Source of the DNA: Hymenobacter puniceus
Lineage (GTDB): Bacteria > Bacteroidota > Bacteroidia > Cytophagales > Hymenobacteraceae
Length of the DNA: 64,000 bases
Direction of reading: 5' to 3'
Assembly: GCF_014333525.1 (NCBI RefSeq)
Contig: NZ_JACSCX010000007.1
Span: 62,001 to 126,000, forward strand
The notes below the pieces were generated by a model. It did no database searches and was not told where the DNA came from. It saw only the letters and a list, made by a program, of their open reading frames with translations. Below are positions 1 to 7,984 of the stretch, piece by piece (within the stretch, counting starts at the first letter, position 1; each line of letters opens with the position of its first letter). Both the position numbers and the translations under genes were made by a program.

Positions 1-640
1 TGGCGCCGAGCGTGGTGTAGGTTTCGCCCAGCAGGTGGTTGTTGGGGTGGGGCGGCACCACCAGCGGAATTTCCTTTTTCAGGCCCACCGCATCCAGCGC
101 CTGATTCACCAGCGTACCGGCCTCAGTCATGAGCTTGGTAACGACCTCCGGGGTGTGCAGCGTCACCTTTTCCTGGCGCAGCTGCATATCGTGGTAGCTC
201 TTGATGTCGCCGGTTGGGATGATGGTATCGTTGACCATCAGGAAGTCCTGGGTGATTTCGTCGGCCTGGTCGGGCAGAAACTTCCGGCCTTCCACGCCAA
301 TGATTTTTACGGCCAGGCCCTTCACGGCCGACTGCGTATCGGGGTCGATGGAGCCGGGGGCCGACGACAGGCGCAGAATAACCGGATACACCTTCGGCTC
401 CCGGAACATGCCCTGGGCCAGGTGCTCGGGCAAGTTGGGGTAGACGTGCAGCTCGCCGCGCAGCACGCCGTGGCTTTTGGCGTGGGCGTCGCGGATGGCG
501 TGGCGGTGCTTCTCGAACATGAAGCGGTTGACCCGCGCCATCGACTCCACGGTTTCGTTGGTGAGCTCCTGCTCGTTAGGCTGAATTTCCTCCACTCCGG
601 AATCGAAGCGGATGTACTGACTTGGAATAGCTGTAGGCAT
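1..640 (-). CDS. Catalase-family haem protein (3' end cut by window edge)
   Basis: The reverse strand reads from ATG at 640 to the window edge (about 213 residues, no stop reached). The sequence resembles the short, catalase-related proteins of the y4iL/SrpA type rather than a full catalase. Visible marks are a His-Gly pair in KSHGVLRGEL (about residues 56-63), which matches the distal haem histidine region, and QDFLMVND (about residues 130-138), which matches the conserved catalase segment with the haem-pocket Asn. Family knowledge suggests haem binding and peroxide or organic-peroxide chemistry in the cytoplasm, but whether it is a true catalase cannot be told because the proximal Tyr region lies outside the window. 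It diverges from the next gene across about 180 bp. Confidence 0.8.
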   Translation of the reverse strand, partial: MPTAIPSQYIRFDSGVEEIQPNEQELTNETVESMARVNRFMFEKHRHAIRDAHAKSHGVLRGELHVYPNLPEHLAQGMFREPKVYPVILRLSSAPGSIDPDTQSAVKGLAVKIIGVEGRKFLPDQADEITQDFLMVNDTIIPTGDIKSYHDMQLRQEKVTLHTPEVVTKLMTEAGTLVNQALDAVGLKKEIPLVVPPHPNNHLLGETYTTLGA

Positions 641-821
641 ATAGCAGTTGAAAAAGGCCTCAGGCTTGCTCCGGGGGCTGGTTTTTCGATACGGTTCAGC
701 TCGCGCTGGTGTTGTGGCGATGCCAGAGTTGTGTTAGTGGCAGCCAGCCGCTGGCGGTATAAGCACGTATAGCAGCCAGCCTGGCCCGAGGCGGGGCGTC
801 TACCTTTTCTTATTGCCACAC

Positions 822-1508
822 ATGAAACCGCACGTAATCTGCCACATGATGAGCTCCCTCGACGGGCGCATCATTCTGAGCCGCTGGGGCGCCACGCCCG
901 ACACCCACGAGTACGAAACTACCGCCGCCACCTTCGACGCCGACGCCTGGCTGGTGGGCCGCGTCACGATGGAAAAGGACTTCACCGATGGCCTCACGCC
1001 CGACCTGCAGCCTGTAGCCACGCCTCTCCCCCGCACCGACTACGTGGCCGAGCACGGCGCCGAGTCGTTTGCAGTAGCAGTGGATGCGCACGGCAAGCTG
1101 GGCTGGGAGTCGGCTTTCATCGACGACGACCACATCATCAGTGTCCTTACCGAGCAGGTCAGCGACGAGTACCTGGCCTATTTGCGCCGGGTGGGCGTGT
1201 CGTATCTGTTTGGCGGAAAGAAAGCGCTGGATTTCGCGCTGGTGCTGCACAAGCTGGGTGAGCTGTTTCCCATCAAAACGCTGCTGCTGGAAGGCGGCGG
1301 CCACGTCAACGGCTCGTTGCTGCGCGCCGGGCTGGTAGACGAGCTGAGCTTGCTGCACTACCCGGTAGTGGATGGAGCCGCGTCTTCGCCTACCATCTTC
1401 GAGCAGGGCGAGCAGCCCGGCCCACCCCGGCCATTTGAGCTGCTGAGCGTGGAGCAGCGCGCCGGCGGCATTCTGTGGCTGCGCTACAAAGCTGGTCCGG
1501 CCCGGTAA
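822..1508 (+). CDS. Dihydrofolate reductase family protein (RibD C-terminal domain)
   Basis: A 228-residue protein with the RibD C-terminal / DHFR-like fold: an N-terminal strand ending in SSLDGRI, a middle GVSYLFGG segment and LLLEGGGHVNGSLL (about residues 150-165), the NADPH-binding and substrate-contact motif of riboflavin-type reductases. There is no N-terminal deaminase domain, so it is a stand-alone reductase; the true substrate is unknown. ATG at 822 is chosen; a TTG three codons upstream (813) is also in frame. It is transcribed away from the catalase-like gene and stands alone. Confidence 0.85.
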   Translation: MKPHVICHMMSSLDGRIILSRWGATPDTHEYETTAATFDADAWLVGRVTMEKDFTDGLTPDLQPVATPLPRTDYVAEHGAESFAVAVDAHGKLGWESAFIDDDHIISVLTEQVSDEYLAYLRRVGVSYLFGGKKALDFALVLHKLGELFPIKTLLLEGGGHVNGSLLRAGLVDELSLLHYPVVDGAASSPTIFEQGEQPGPPRPFELLSVEQRAGGILWLRYKAGPAR

Positions 1509-1841
1509 GTGCCGCACTTGTTCTTTTTCCTTGAAAACAGAAAGCCACTAGACTATTCACCAGAAAGTACGGGCCAGCTCAAGCCTGCAGGCACAATAAA
1601 TCGGAAAAGTAGTTGGTGGCCGTATGCGAAGCTTCTAACCAGAAATGAATCAAAGCCACGCCAGAGCCACCAGCAGCTAGTGCGGGCCACAGATAGAGCC
1701 GGCAGAAGTAGCAACTGTGGCGTGGCGGTGGGTGGTGCGTTGCCTGAAAGCTATAAAGCAAGCATGCTACAACGCGCTAACCTCCCTGAACCACGCCGTT
1801 GAGCCTGGCAGGTCTTGGCACGCCCGAGCACCGCTTTCGGC
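1509..1841. other. Intergenic stretch without a supported gene
   Basis: About 330 bp between two convergent genes. Short open frames exist on both strands (for example 1509-1802 forward and 1579-1761 reverse), but their translations are low-complexity and show no recognisable motif or start context. No strong hairpin terminator is seen. Confidence 0.5.
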
Positions 1842-2255
1842 TTATTGCTGCTGCAGCCATGCCTGTGCCTCCGGGCCGCTCTCGAATGAGCGGTACGTGA
1901 GCGGCGTATTCTGAATCTGGGTGGTGATGTAGGCAGTGGCCAAGCGCACCATTACGTCCGACGACACAGCAATGGCTCCGTACCGGTAGCCGTTTTGGAT
2001 AGCCAATGGCAACCACTCAGTGGAAATCCACTGCTGCTCTTCGGCAGTGAACGGCACCATCTGGGATTGGTCGATGAAGATGCGGTACCACCCGAAGCGC
2101 TGCAAGGCCAGCCGGGCATGCGTAAGAACAGCCTGCGTTTCTGATAGCCGACGCAAACCGGGCCGCCAAATAATCTGGACTATACCCGCCGGATCCTGCA
2201 GCACCTGCCCAGCCTGATTTTCTGCATACACTACAAGCGGCGGTTTACCCAACAT
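1842..2255 (-). CDS. STAS/SpoIIAA-like small protein, paralogue 1 of 4
   Basis: About 137 residues, ATG at 2255 (a TTG lies three codons upstream). It shares a plan with three other genes in the window (3542-3955, 12641-13066, 17763-18191): an N-terminal strand around an I-W-R/P motif, a helix, a central strand WYRIFIDQS in the place where the others have WLIDSRRR, and a C-terminal YRSFESGPEAQAWL helix. The pattern (beta strand ending in D, then a final F-x-[DE]-xxEAxxWL) resembles STAS/SEC14-like SpoIIAA-type domains. It is the most divergent of the four. No signal peptide is seen, so it is probably cytoplasmic. Function is unknown; the fold assignment is inference from pattern only. Confidence 0.75.
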   Translation of the reverse strand: MLGKPPLVVYAENQAGQVLQDPAGIVQIIWRPGLRRLSETQAVLTHARLALQRFGWYRIFIDQSQMVPFTAEEQQWISTEWLPLAIQNGYRYGAIAVSSDVMVRLATAYITTQIQNTPLTYRSFESGPEAQAWLQQQ

Positions 2256-2498
2256 AGGAAGCAAAGGTAGTCTTATTTACTGTAGGTACATACATTCACC
2301 TCAGACGCTCCTTTGCCAGAAACACAAGCTATAGCAATTAGCATACTGAATTCTACCCGCTTGCACTTACCTACACAGGCATTGCGTACCGCCCGTCAGG
2401 AAACTCAAAGTTGTTGAGAGCAAGGCGCACAACCCTATTGGAAACCCCAGGAAGTTTTCGGGGCACTACTGGTACAGCCTCCCTTATATTGCTGGTGA

Positions 2499-2828
2499 CT
2501 ATTGCGTTTTCCGGGGAGCGGCGGGAGCCGTGGGTGGAGGCGTGGCAAGAGGCGGTGCAGGCACGGGCTGGCGGAGCAGCCGCTCGGGCGAGGCCGTGGC
2601 CTGCCGGGCTGGCTGGCCTGTAAGGCCGGGAGCAGTAGCGGCGTTTTGTCCTTGCCCGGCTGTGGTACCGGATGCCGTGGCGGGTGCGGGCATCGGCGTG
2701 TTGGGCGGCGGCACCTTCACGGCGCCCAGCTTGCGTTGGGTGGGAGTAGAGGGGGCGCGGTTTTGGGCTGCGGCAGTAGTAGCGGCCAGCCCCACAATCA
2801 ACAGAGCAGCAGAAAGAGTGCGAAGCAT
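2499..2828 (-). CDS. Small secreted Pro/Ala/Thr-rich protein
   Basis: 109 residues. A typical signal peptide (residues 1-21, ending AAAQ) is followed by a low-complexity chain rich in Pro, Ala, Thr and Gln with no folded-domain motif. Such tails are usually disordered and periplasmic or surface exposed. Longer overlapping open frames in the other frames are shadows caused by the GC-rich repeats. No function can be assigned. Confidence 0.6.
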   Translation of the reverse strand: MLRTLSAALLIVGLAATTAAAQNRAPSTPTQRKLGAVKVPPPNTPMPAPATASGTTAGQGQNAATAPGLTGQPARQATASPERLLRQPVPAPPLATPPPTAPAAPRKTQ

Positions 2829-2966
2829 AAGGGAAGGTATAATTACGTGGCAAACCTTGCTGAACTGTATACGGCGCTGCTACCGGAATGGCCTGCCTAT
2901 TTTTCAGCTCTACACCAATAGCCCCAACCAGCTCATATGGCTTCGTCCCGGACGGGCGCCTACGCA

Positions 2967-3001
2967 AACGGCCGCCTCCCCTGATTGGGAAGGCGGCCGT
3001 T
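2967..3001 (-). terminator. Hairpin terminator after the small basic protein gene
   Basis: Arms AACGGCCGCCT (2967-2977) and AGGCGGCCGTT (2991-3001) pair perfectly, extended inward by TCCC/GGGA around a short loop. It lies 38 bp beyond the stop of the reverse-strand gene ending at 3039. The U-tract is weak. Confidence 0.65.
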
Positions 3002-3038
3002 GCGGTAAGCGCCACTAATGCGGCGGCGATACAGAAGA

Positions 3039-3353
3039 CTACTTGCGCGGCGGCATAGTGCCGATAGGCGCATCTACCTGGATGCGGCCCTTCGGCGCGG
3101 TAGCCTTCTGCTTGTTCTTGCGCATAGCCTTACGGCGGGCAGCCCGACGGCGGAAGAAGCCCAGGCGCCGTTTCCGGGTACGGCTGTTGCCGCGGTAGCG
3201 CTTGTAGTTGGGGCGCGGAATAGCCGTTTCGGTGGCAGCGTCGGCAACGGCAGATTCCGTCAGGGGCGCTTCGGGGCCGGCGGCGGCCAGCATGGTTTCG
3301 GGCTCCAGCAGCACTAGTAGTGCACACAGAAGCAATAGTACTATTTTAGACAT
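3039..3353 (-). CDS. Small secreted, strongly basic protein
   Basis: 104 residues: hydrophobic signal segment (residues 4-24), a short acidic/Ala stretch, then an Arg/Lys-dense core (about residues 48-90, with runs such as KRYRGNSRTRKRRLG and RRRAARRKAMRKNKQK). The combination of export signal and a polybasic core suggests binding to an anionic partner (nucleic acid, LPS or peptidoglycan), but that is inference. It is followed by the hairpin at 2967-3001. Downstream of its start an AT-richer gap runs to 3541. Confidence 0.6.
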   Translation of the reverse strand: MSKIVLLLLCALLVLLEPETMLAAAGPEAPLTESAVADAATETAIPRPNYKRYRGNSRTRKRRLGFFRRRAARRKAMRKNKQKATAPKGRIQVDAPIGTMPPRK

Positions 3354-3541
3354 GAACCAGAAAAAAAAGGTAAAACAAGCAGAATTCAGGCCACTAAAGC
3401 ACTTATGAACAATGCCTGTATGCCCTCTGTATCAAATATAACGGCTATAATCGCGCCAATAATATCTTTACTCGCAATATCCAACATCATATCTGAAAAT
3501 TGCCTTTTTCAACGCTGCCGGCTAGCCTGAAGTAGTTTCCC

Positions 3542-3955
3542 TTAGTTGCGCGACGTCAGCCAGCGCACCGCCTCGCCTTCGTCAATAAACTGGTTTAGCG
3601 AACAGTAGTCGCCGTGGGTGTAAGGCAGCGCTGGCAGGGTCTCGTCCTGCACATCGTCGGCCTGGTAGGGCGCAATCAGGAAAGCCAGGTATACGTGGGC
3701 ATTGAGGTGGCGGCGCAGTGTGGGATAAAACTCGGTGGTCAGCCAATGTACGTCCTGAGCATCCACCTGCAGCCGGCGGCGGGAGTCAATCAGCCAGTGC
3801 GTGCAGTTGTTGCAGGCGGCGGCATAGTGTAGCATGGCTTGGTAGCCGGCTCTCAGCTCCCCCGACTCAGTAGGGCGGGTCCAGCGGGCGGCCACAATTC
3901 CCAGGTCGGGGCGGTGGCTAAGTTGGAGAAAGTCAGCTAGCGTGGTGGAAGTCAT
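3542..3955 (-). CDS. STAS/SpoIIAA-like small protein, paralogue 2 of 4
   Basis: 137 residues. Clear relatives are at 12641-13066 and 17763-18191. Shared marks: L-x-x-RPDL near the N terminus, a W-T/M-R strand after it, a helix with YxxMLxxAAxC, the core strand HWLIDSRRR, a W-L-T/V-T helix, and the ending FIDEGEAVRWL. The last element is typical of STAS/SEC14-like SpoIIAA domains. No membrane segment. Stand-alone gene; role unknown, perhaps a regulatory or sensory module. Confidence is high that it is a gene and moderate for the fold. Confidence 0.8.
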   Translation of the reverse strand: MTSTTLADFLQLSHRPDLGIVAARWTRPTESGELRAGYQAMLHYAAACNNCTHWLIDSRRRLQVDAQDVHWLTTEFYPTLRRHLNAHVYLAFLIAPYQADDVQDETLPALPYTHGDYCSLNQFIDEGEAVRWLTSRN

Positions 3956-4055
3956 GCAAACGGTGGATGGGTGGCAGACCGGAAAAGAACTCTGCTACTG
4001 GTACGCATAATTGGAATTTTCCGTTGGCTATGCACAAAGTAGCCACGCAAGATAC

Positions 4056-4085
4056 GGCCCAGCCTTCGGGGAAGAAAGCTGGGCC
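4056..4085 (-). terminator. Probable terminator of the BlaI/M56 operon
   Basis: GGCCCAGC (4056-4063) pairs with GCTGGGCC (4078-4085). It sits about 40 bp beyond the M56 stop codon on the reverse strand. The following T-run is poor, so the call is tentative. Confidence 0.45.
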
Positions 4086-4123
4086 ATATCAGGGCAGAAC
4101 CTATCCTGCCTGGCTGCAGACCA

Positions 4124-5533
4124 TTAAGGCTTTACGGCCGGGGTAGGCGGCGCGGGCACCAGCGGCGGCTGGATGTTGTAGCGGCGGTTGAATTCGGCTA
4201 CGGCTTCAGAACTCACGTTGCGCTTGGTCACGACCACCATCACGCCATCCGTTGCGCCGCTTCCAAAAATGCGGGTGGCTTCCGGGCCTTTCACGACGTT
4301 TACACTGGCAATAGTGCGCCGGTTGAGCTCATTGATGGCCTGCGCGGTGGAAGGCTGGCCGTCGAGGAAGTACAGGCTGGGCTTGGCCGTGGACACGGTT
4401 GGGTCCAGCACAATGTTATGTTGCTGCATAAAGGCTTTCACTTCGGCGGAGTTCTTGTTTTGCTTCGTGACGACGAGCACAACTCCGTCGGCCGCTTCGG
4501 CGCCAAAGGCCTTTACAGCAACTTCGCCTTTCAGCACGTTCATGCTTTCAATGGCCTTCGGGTCTAGCTTCTTTACCTCACTTTCTTCTACCCGCTTGCC
4601 ATCCACAAAGTAGAGAAGAGGAGTGGCCGCCAGTTGGGTTTGTTCTGGCCGTCTGGAAGTGGCCTGGGTGGCGGCAGAAGTAAGGAGCAAGCCCAGCGCC
4701 AAAGGTAGCGCGGCGGCGTAGCGGAGCAGCTGGCGCCGCGAAGAAGGCTGAGAGTTCATCATACGAATACGGTTTTTGAGGGTGATAAAAGAAAAAGGGG
4801 TAGCCAGCGCCGGCCCGGTTGCCAGTGTGCTGAGCTGAACCAGGGTGTACTGATACTGCTGCGTGGGCTGTCGGCTTTCGTGCAGCACGGCGGCATCAGC
4901 AATGAACTCCAGGTTTTCCTGCGTGGCGTGCAGCCACAGCCAGGCCACGGGGCTCACCCAGGCCAGCGCCCGGTGCAGATGGCCCAGCAGCACATCCACG
5001 GTGTGGGCCTGGCGCACATGTACCTGCTCGTGCAGCAGAATAGTGGGCAGCTCGGCTACCGCGTGGCGAGTTGGATTGAGGTAGATGGCGCGCCCAAACG
5101 AAAACGGACTTACCGCTTCAGCCACGGCCCGAAACTTAACGCCATTGGCCTCAGCAGGCCGTGAGGCCCGGTGCAGGCGCCACAACGAAGCGCCTTGCAC
5201 CAGCACACGCAGCAACAGCACCCCTGCCCCTACCCCATAGATACCCAGCAGCCACGCATGGTAGTCGGGGGTAGTAGTGGCAGAGGTTAATGCCGAAATT
5301 GGTTGACTGGTCCAGAGAGGCATCGTCCTGGCTAATGAACTGGTGGCGGCGCCGGCCGGCCACAACCACCCCACATCAAGGGCCGGATAAAACGCGGCCA
5401 GCCCCAGCGCGGCCAGCAGGTACGCCCGGTTGAGCTGGTGAAACGTGAGCCGCCGCAGCAGCCCGTAGTACACGGCCAGCAGCAGCGCCAGCGCCAACTG
5501 TGTTTTCAGCAGATACAGAAGCAGCGCGGGCAT
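4124..5533 (-). CDS. M56 (BlaR1-like) membrane metallopeptidase with two TonB-plug-like repeats
   Basis: 469 residues. Transmembrane segments lie near residues 5-25, 35-50 and 95-115. The zinc motif HEQVH is at 168-172, with ENLEFIADA (206-214) supplying the expected downstream Glu; a further hydrophobic segment is near 270-288. After it come two similar units of about 50 residues (about 308-358 and 386-436), each running from LYF[VL]DG to an N-V-[LV]-K-G motif and then DGV-x-V-VTK; these look like TonB-receptor plug modules. In BlaR1-type pairs the sensor peptidase relieves BlaI repression on signal. The start overlaps the stop of blaI by one base (TGATG), so the two are translationally coupled. 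The plug repeats replace the penicillin-binding sensor, so the ligand is not predictable. Confidence 0.88.
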   Translation of the reverse strand: MPALLLYLLKTQLALALLLAVYYGLLRRLTFHQLNRAYLLAALGLAAFYPALDVGWLWPAGAATSSLARTMPLWTSQPISALTSATTTPDYHAWLLGIYGVGAGVLLLRVLVQGASLWRLHRASRPAEANGVKFRAVAEAVSPFSFGRAIYLNPTRHAVAELPTILLHEQVHVRQAHTVDVLLGHLHRALAWVSPVAWLWLHATQENLEFIADAAVLHESRQPTQQYQYTLVQLSTLATGPALATPFSFITLKNRIRMMNSQPSSRRQLLRYAAALPLALGLLLTSAATQATSRRPEQTQLAATPLLYFVDGKRVEESEVKKLDPKAIESMNVLKGEVAVKAFGAEAADGVVLVVTKQNKNSAEVKAFMQQHNIVLDPTVSTAKPSLYFLDGQPSTAQAINELNRRTIASVNVVKGPEATRIFGSGATDGVMVVVTKRNVSSEAVAEFNRRYNIQPPLVPAPPTPAVKP

Positions 5534-5901
5534 CAGGACCGGGACTTACGGTTTTCAATCATGTCGATGATATCCTGCAACTCCTCGGGGCTGATTTTCT
5601 GCTCCTGGGCGAAGAACGACACCAGTTCCTTGTAGGAATTGCGGAAGTAGTCGCCGACGAAGGCACCCAGGAAGCGCCGCCGGTACTCCTCGGCCGTGAC
5701 GCTGGGCACAAACCGGAAGGTGTTGCCCAGCTTGCGGCTGGTCAGGTAGTGCTTGCGCTCCAGATTACGCACCGTGGAAGCCAGCGTGGTGTAGGGCGGG
5801 CGCGGCTCGGGCAGCAGTTCCAGCACTTCCTTGATGAAGCCGCCGCCCAGCTGCCAGAAGCCCCGCATAGCCTCTTCCTCGGGTTGAGTTAATCGTTCCA
5901 T
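5533..5901 (-). CDS. BlaI/MecI/CopY-family transcriptional repressor
   Basis: 122 residues from ATG at 5901. It begins MERLTQPEEEAM and has the winged-helix signature of the family: a helix ending VLELL, then PPYTTLASTVRNLERKHYL, which matches the recognition helix and wing. An in-frame upstream extension to 5979 runs across the operator and is unlikely to be translated. The C-terminal half would form the dimer domain cut by the cognate peptidase. It is the first gene of a two-gene operon with the M56 peptidase and sits 8 bp downstream of a palindromic operator, so it is probably autorepressed. Confidence 0.9.
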   Translation of the reverse strand: MERLTQPEEEAMRGFWQLGGGFIKEVLELLPEPRPPYTTLASTVRNLERKHYLTSRKLGNTFRFVPSVTAEEYRRRFLGAFVGDYFRNSYKELVSFFAQEQKISPEELQDIIDMIENRKSRS

Positions 5902-5908
5902 TTCTTTG

Positions 5909-5934
5909 TTACGAACTTTTCGTAATTCTACGAA
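5909..5934 (-). promoter_or_regulatory. Overlapping palindromic operator upstream of blaI
   Basis: Three half-sites occur in 26 bp: TTACGAA (5909-5915), its exact complement TTCGTAA (5919-5925) and TACGAA (5929-5934). They give two overlapping palindromes, TTACGAA-CTT-TTCGTAA and TTCGTA-ATTC-TACGAA. The block ends 8 bp upstream of the blaI start codon, where autorepression by a BlaI dimer would be expected. The sequence differs from the classic TACA/TGTA boxes of staphylococcal BlaI, so the assignment rests on position and symmetry. Confidence 0.65.
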
Positions 5935-6162
5935 TAAATCATACTTGTTGGTTATCAATGATAAATATTTTTTTAGCATGAATCATAAAGACCCGTCACA
6001 TACTGCTTTTTGCTTTGCACATGCCTTATTCCCATAGCTGTATTCACTTCTTGGCGTCTCAATAGCTACTACTTTATATTGTAGGGTGCTAGCCCAGCGT
6101 TTTAGCTACGCCCTGCAACGGGCAGCCTGCGGCTGTTCTTTCGTGTTCTTATCCTTCCCTGT

Positions 6163-7914
6163 ATGCGCAACCTATACCTACCGCTAGGGCTGCTGGCCGT
6201 GGCTTTGCTGAGCTGCTCCCGCGAAACGGAATACAGCAGCAATGTCGGAGCCGCGGCCCCAGCAGCCAACTCACCCACGGGGCCGGCAGCCACCACGCCG
6301 CTTCCGGCCGCCACTTTACCGTCGCTCGTGGCCCCGGGACCAGCCCATGCGTCTGCGCCGCACCGCGCTAGGCGAGTGATGAAACAAGTCAGCAACAACT
6401 GGCATATTGCTTATCCTGCTCCTGGCCCCACCGCTACGGCTACCGCTGTTTCAGCGGCCCCGGCCTTGGCAGAAGAAAGCGCGCTACCAGGCCCCGACGA
6501 TAAGCCGGCGCAGGTATTTCGGGTGCATGGGCGCCGCGACACTGTGCTGTACTGCCCCGAAGGCACAATCCTGCATGTTCCGGCCGGAGCGTTTGTTGCA
6601 GCCGACGGCCAGCCTGCCACCGGGCTAATAGAGGTGCGAGTACGCGAGTTTTATCAGCTCCCGGATATCATTTTGGCCAACCTTACCACCCAGTCAGGCC
6701 ACGAACTGCTGGAAACGGGCGGGATGCTACACCTAGAGGCCCGAAGTGCTATCGGGCAGCTGTGTGGCCTCCGACCCGAAGCTGCGCTGCTACTGCAGCT
6801 GCCCGCCTCAGCTCCGCTGCTTGGCATGCAGCTGTACACTGGCGTACCTACTGCCCAGCACCGCCTGGACTGGCAGCGTCCTACCCCTGCCCTGCGCCTT
6901 CAGCAGTTCGACCTATTGGATGCCCAATGCCAGCTAACGTCCCGGCAGCTGCAACAGCGGCTGCAGAAGAATAGCGGCTACTCCACTGCCACGGCGGCCC
7001 GGCTCCGGCAGGAAACCCGCCCAGCGGCGCTAAGCCGTCAGTTACGCCAAGCCAACTGGTATAGCAAAGGGCGGCTGCTGGCATATGCCCGCGCCACCCT
7101 CGCCTTGGATGCTACCGGCCGCGTGCTGGCCACCAATGCCACTTGGCTTGGCACTGCCGACACAACCTTGCAGGGGGCTACACTACGGGCATTGGCCCAG
7201 CTGCCGTACCAGCCCGTGCGCCTTTACGGGCCGGTGCGGGCTACTACCACCAACCGCAGTAGCCGCATTGCGGCCGTGGCGCCACGCAAACAGCGCCGTA
7301 AGCCGCCCACTCGGCTGGCTACGCTGCCGGTGGCCGGCTTCACGAGGCTTGATTTGGGCTTTACGACTACAGGCCAACTGAAAGTACTGCACCAAGGTGC
7401 TGGCGGTAGTGGCTTGCCTCCTAGTTCAGCAATCCCAATAGTAAGTGTCGGCGCGGCGCGGCAGCAACTGAGCGCGGCGGCGGTGGGCGCTATGTCGGCC
7501 GATTCGCTGGCGGGCTACCTGTTCAGTGCCACTCAGCTGGGCTGGATAAACTGCGACCGGCTGCTGCAGAGCAAGGCTCCGCGGGTGCTGTTTACGGTAG
7601 CCACGCCGGAGCCAGTTGCGCCGGCCCGAGTGCAGCTGGTGTTCCGGCGCATTCGCGCTGTATTGCCCGGCCTAGCGGCGGCTGGCGGGTACGCTTTTCC
7701 CAACGTACCCGACCAGGAGTTGGCCACCATTGTGGCCATCAGGCGCGAGAAAGGCCAAACTTACCTGGCACTGCAACCGGTTGTTCTGGGCCAGCGCACT
7801 GAGCCGGCTCTTGCCTATCGGCCCGTTACGCCCGCCGAGCTTCGACAGGCGCTAGCGCAGCTTGGCCCCGATTCCCCGGCCACACCCTCAGCCACGCCAA
7901 CGGCTGGCAAGTAA
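6163..7914 (+). CDS. Large lipoprotein with ZU5-like beta domain
   Basis: 583 residues. A lipobox LLSC places the lipidated Cys at residue 18; a Pro/Ala/Thr linker follows to about residue 115. Residues about 125-240 carry the pattern V-P-A-G-A-F-V...E-x-Y-x-x-x-D-I-I-L-A-N-L-T-T...L-E-T-G-G-M, seen in Bacteroidota ZU5-like surface lipoproteins. The C-terminal half has no motif I can name; a stretch near 320-350 resembles the small strand-helix-strand of TonB C-terminal domains but only weakly. It is probably anchored in the outer membrane. It is followed at once by a strong terminator, so it is monocistronic. Confidence 0.75.
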   Translation: MRNLYLPLGLLAVALLSCSRETEYSSNVGAAAPAANSPTGPAATTPLPAATLPSLVAPGPAHASAPHRARRVMKQVSNNWHIAYPAPGPTATATAVSAAPALAEESALPGPDDKPAQVFRVHGRRDTVLYCPEGTILHVPAGAFVAADGQPATGLIEVRVREFYQLPDIILANLTTQSGHELLETGGMLHLEARSAIGQLCGLRPEAALLLQLPASAPLLGMQLYTGVPTAQHRLDWQRPTPALRLQQFDLLDAQCQLTSRQLQQRLQKNSGYSTATAARLRQETRPAALSRQLRQANWYSKGRLLAYARATLALDATGRVLATNATWLGTADTTLQGATLRALAQLPYQPVRLYGPVRATTTNRSSRIAAVAPRKQRRKPPTRLATLPVAGFTRLDLGFTTTGQLKVLHQGAGGSGLPPSSAIPIVSVGAARQQLSAAAVGAMSADSLAGYLFSATQLGWINCDRLLQSKAPRVLFTVATPEPVAPARVQLVFRRIRAVLPGLAAAGGYAFPNVPDQELATIVAIRREKGQTYLALQPVVLGQRTEPALAYRPVTPAELRQALAQLGPDSPATPSATPTAGK

Positions 7915-7929
7915 CCGTGTTTCGCCAAT

Positions 7930-7961
7930 AAAAAAGCCGACCCACTGGGTCGGCTTTTTTT
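7930..7961. terminator. Strong bidirectional terminator
   Basis: AAAAAAGCCGACCCA and its complement TGGGTCGGCTTTTTT form a perfect stem with a tiny loop, with A-run and T-run on either side. It lies between the convergent lipoprotein gene (stop 7914) and the M13 peptidase gene (stop 7985) and serves both. Confidence 0.9.
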
Positions 7962-7984
7962 GTAAATACCTTTGATTGAATTGA

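Noticed and set aside
2371..3015. 214-codon frame on the minus strand
   Set aside because: Overlaps the small secreted protein gene and a terminator; Arg/Pro-rich and without motif.
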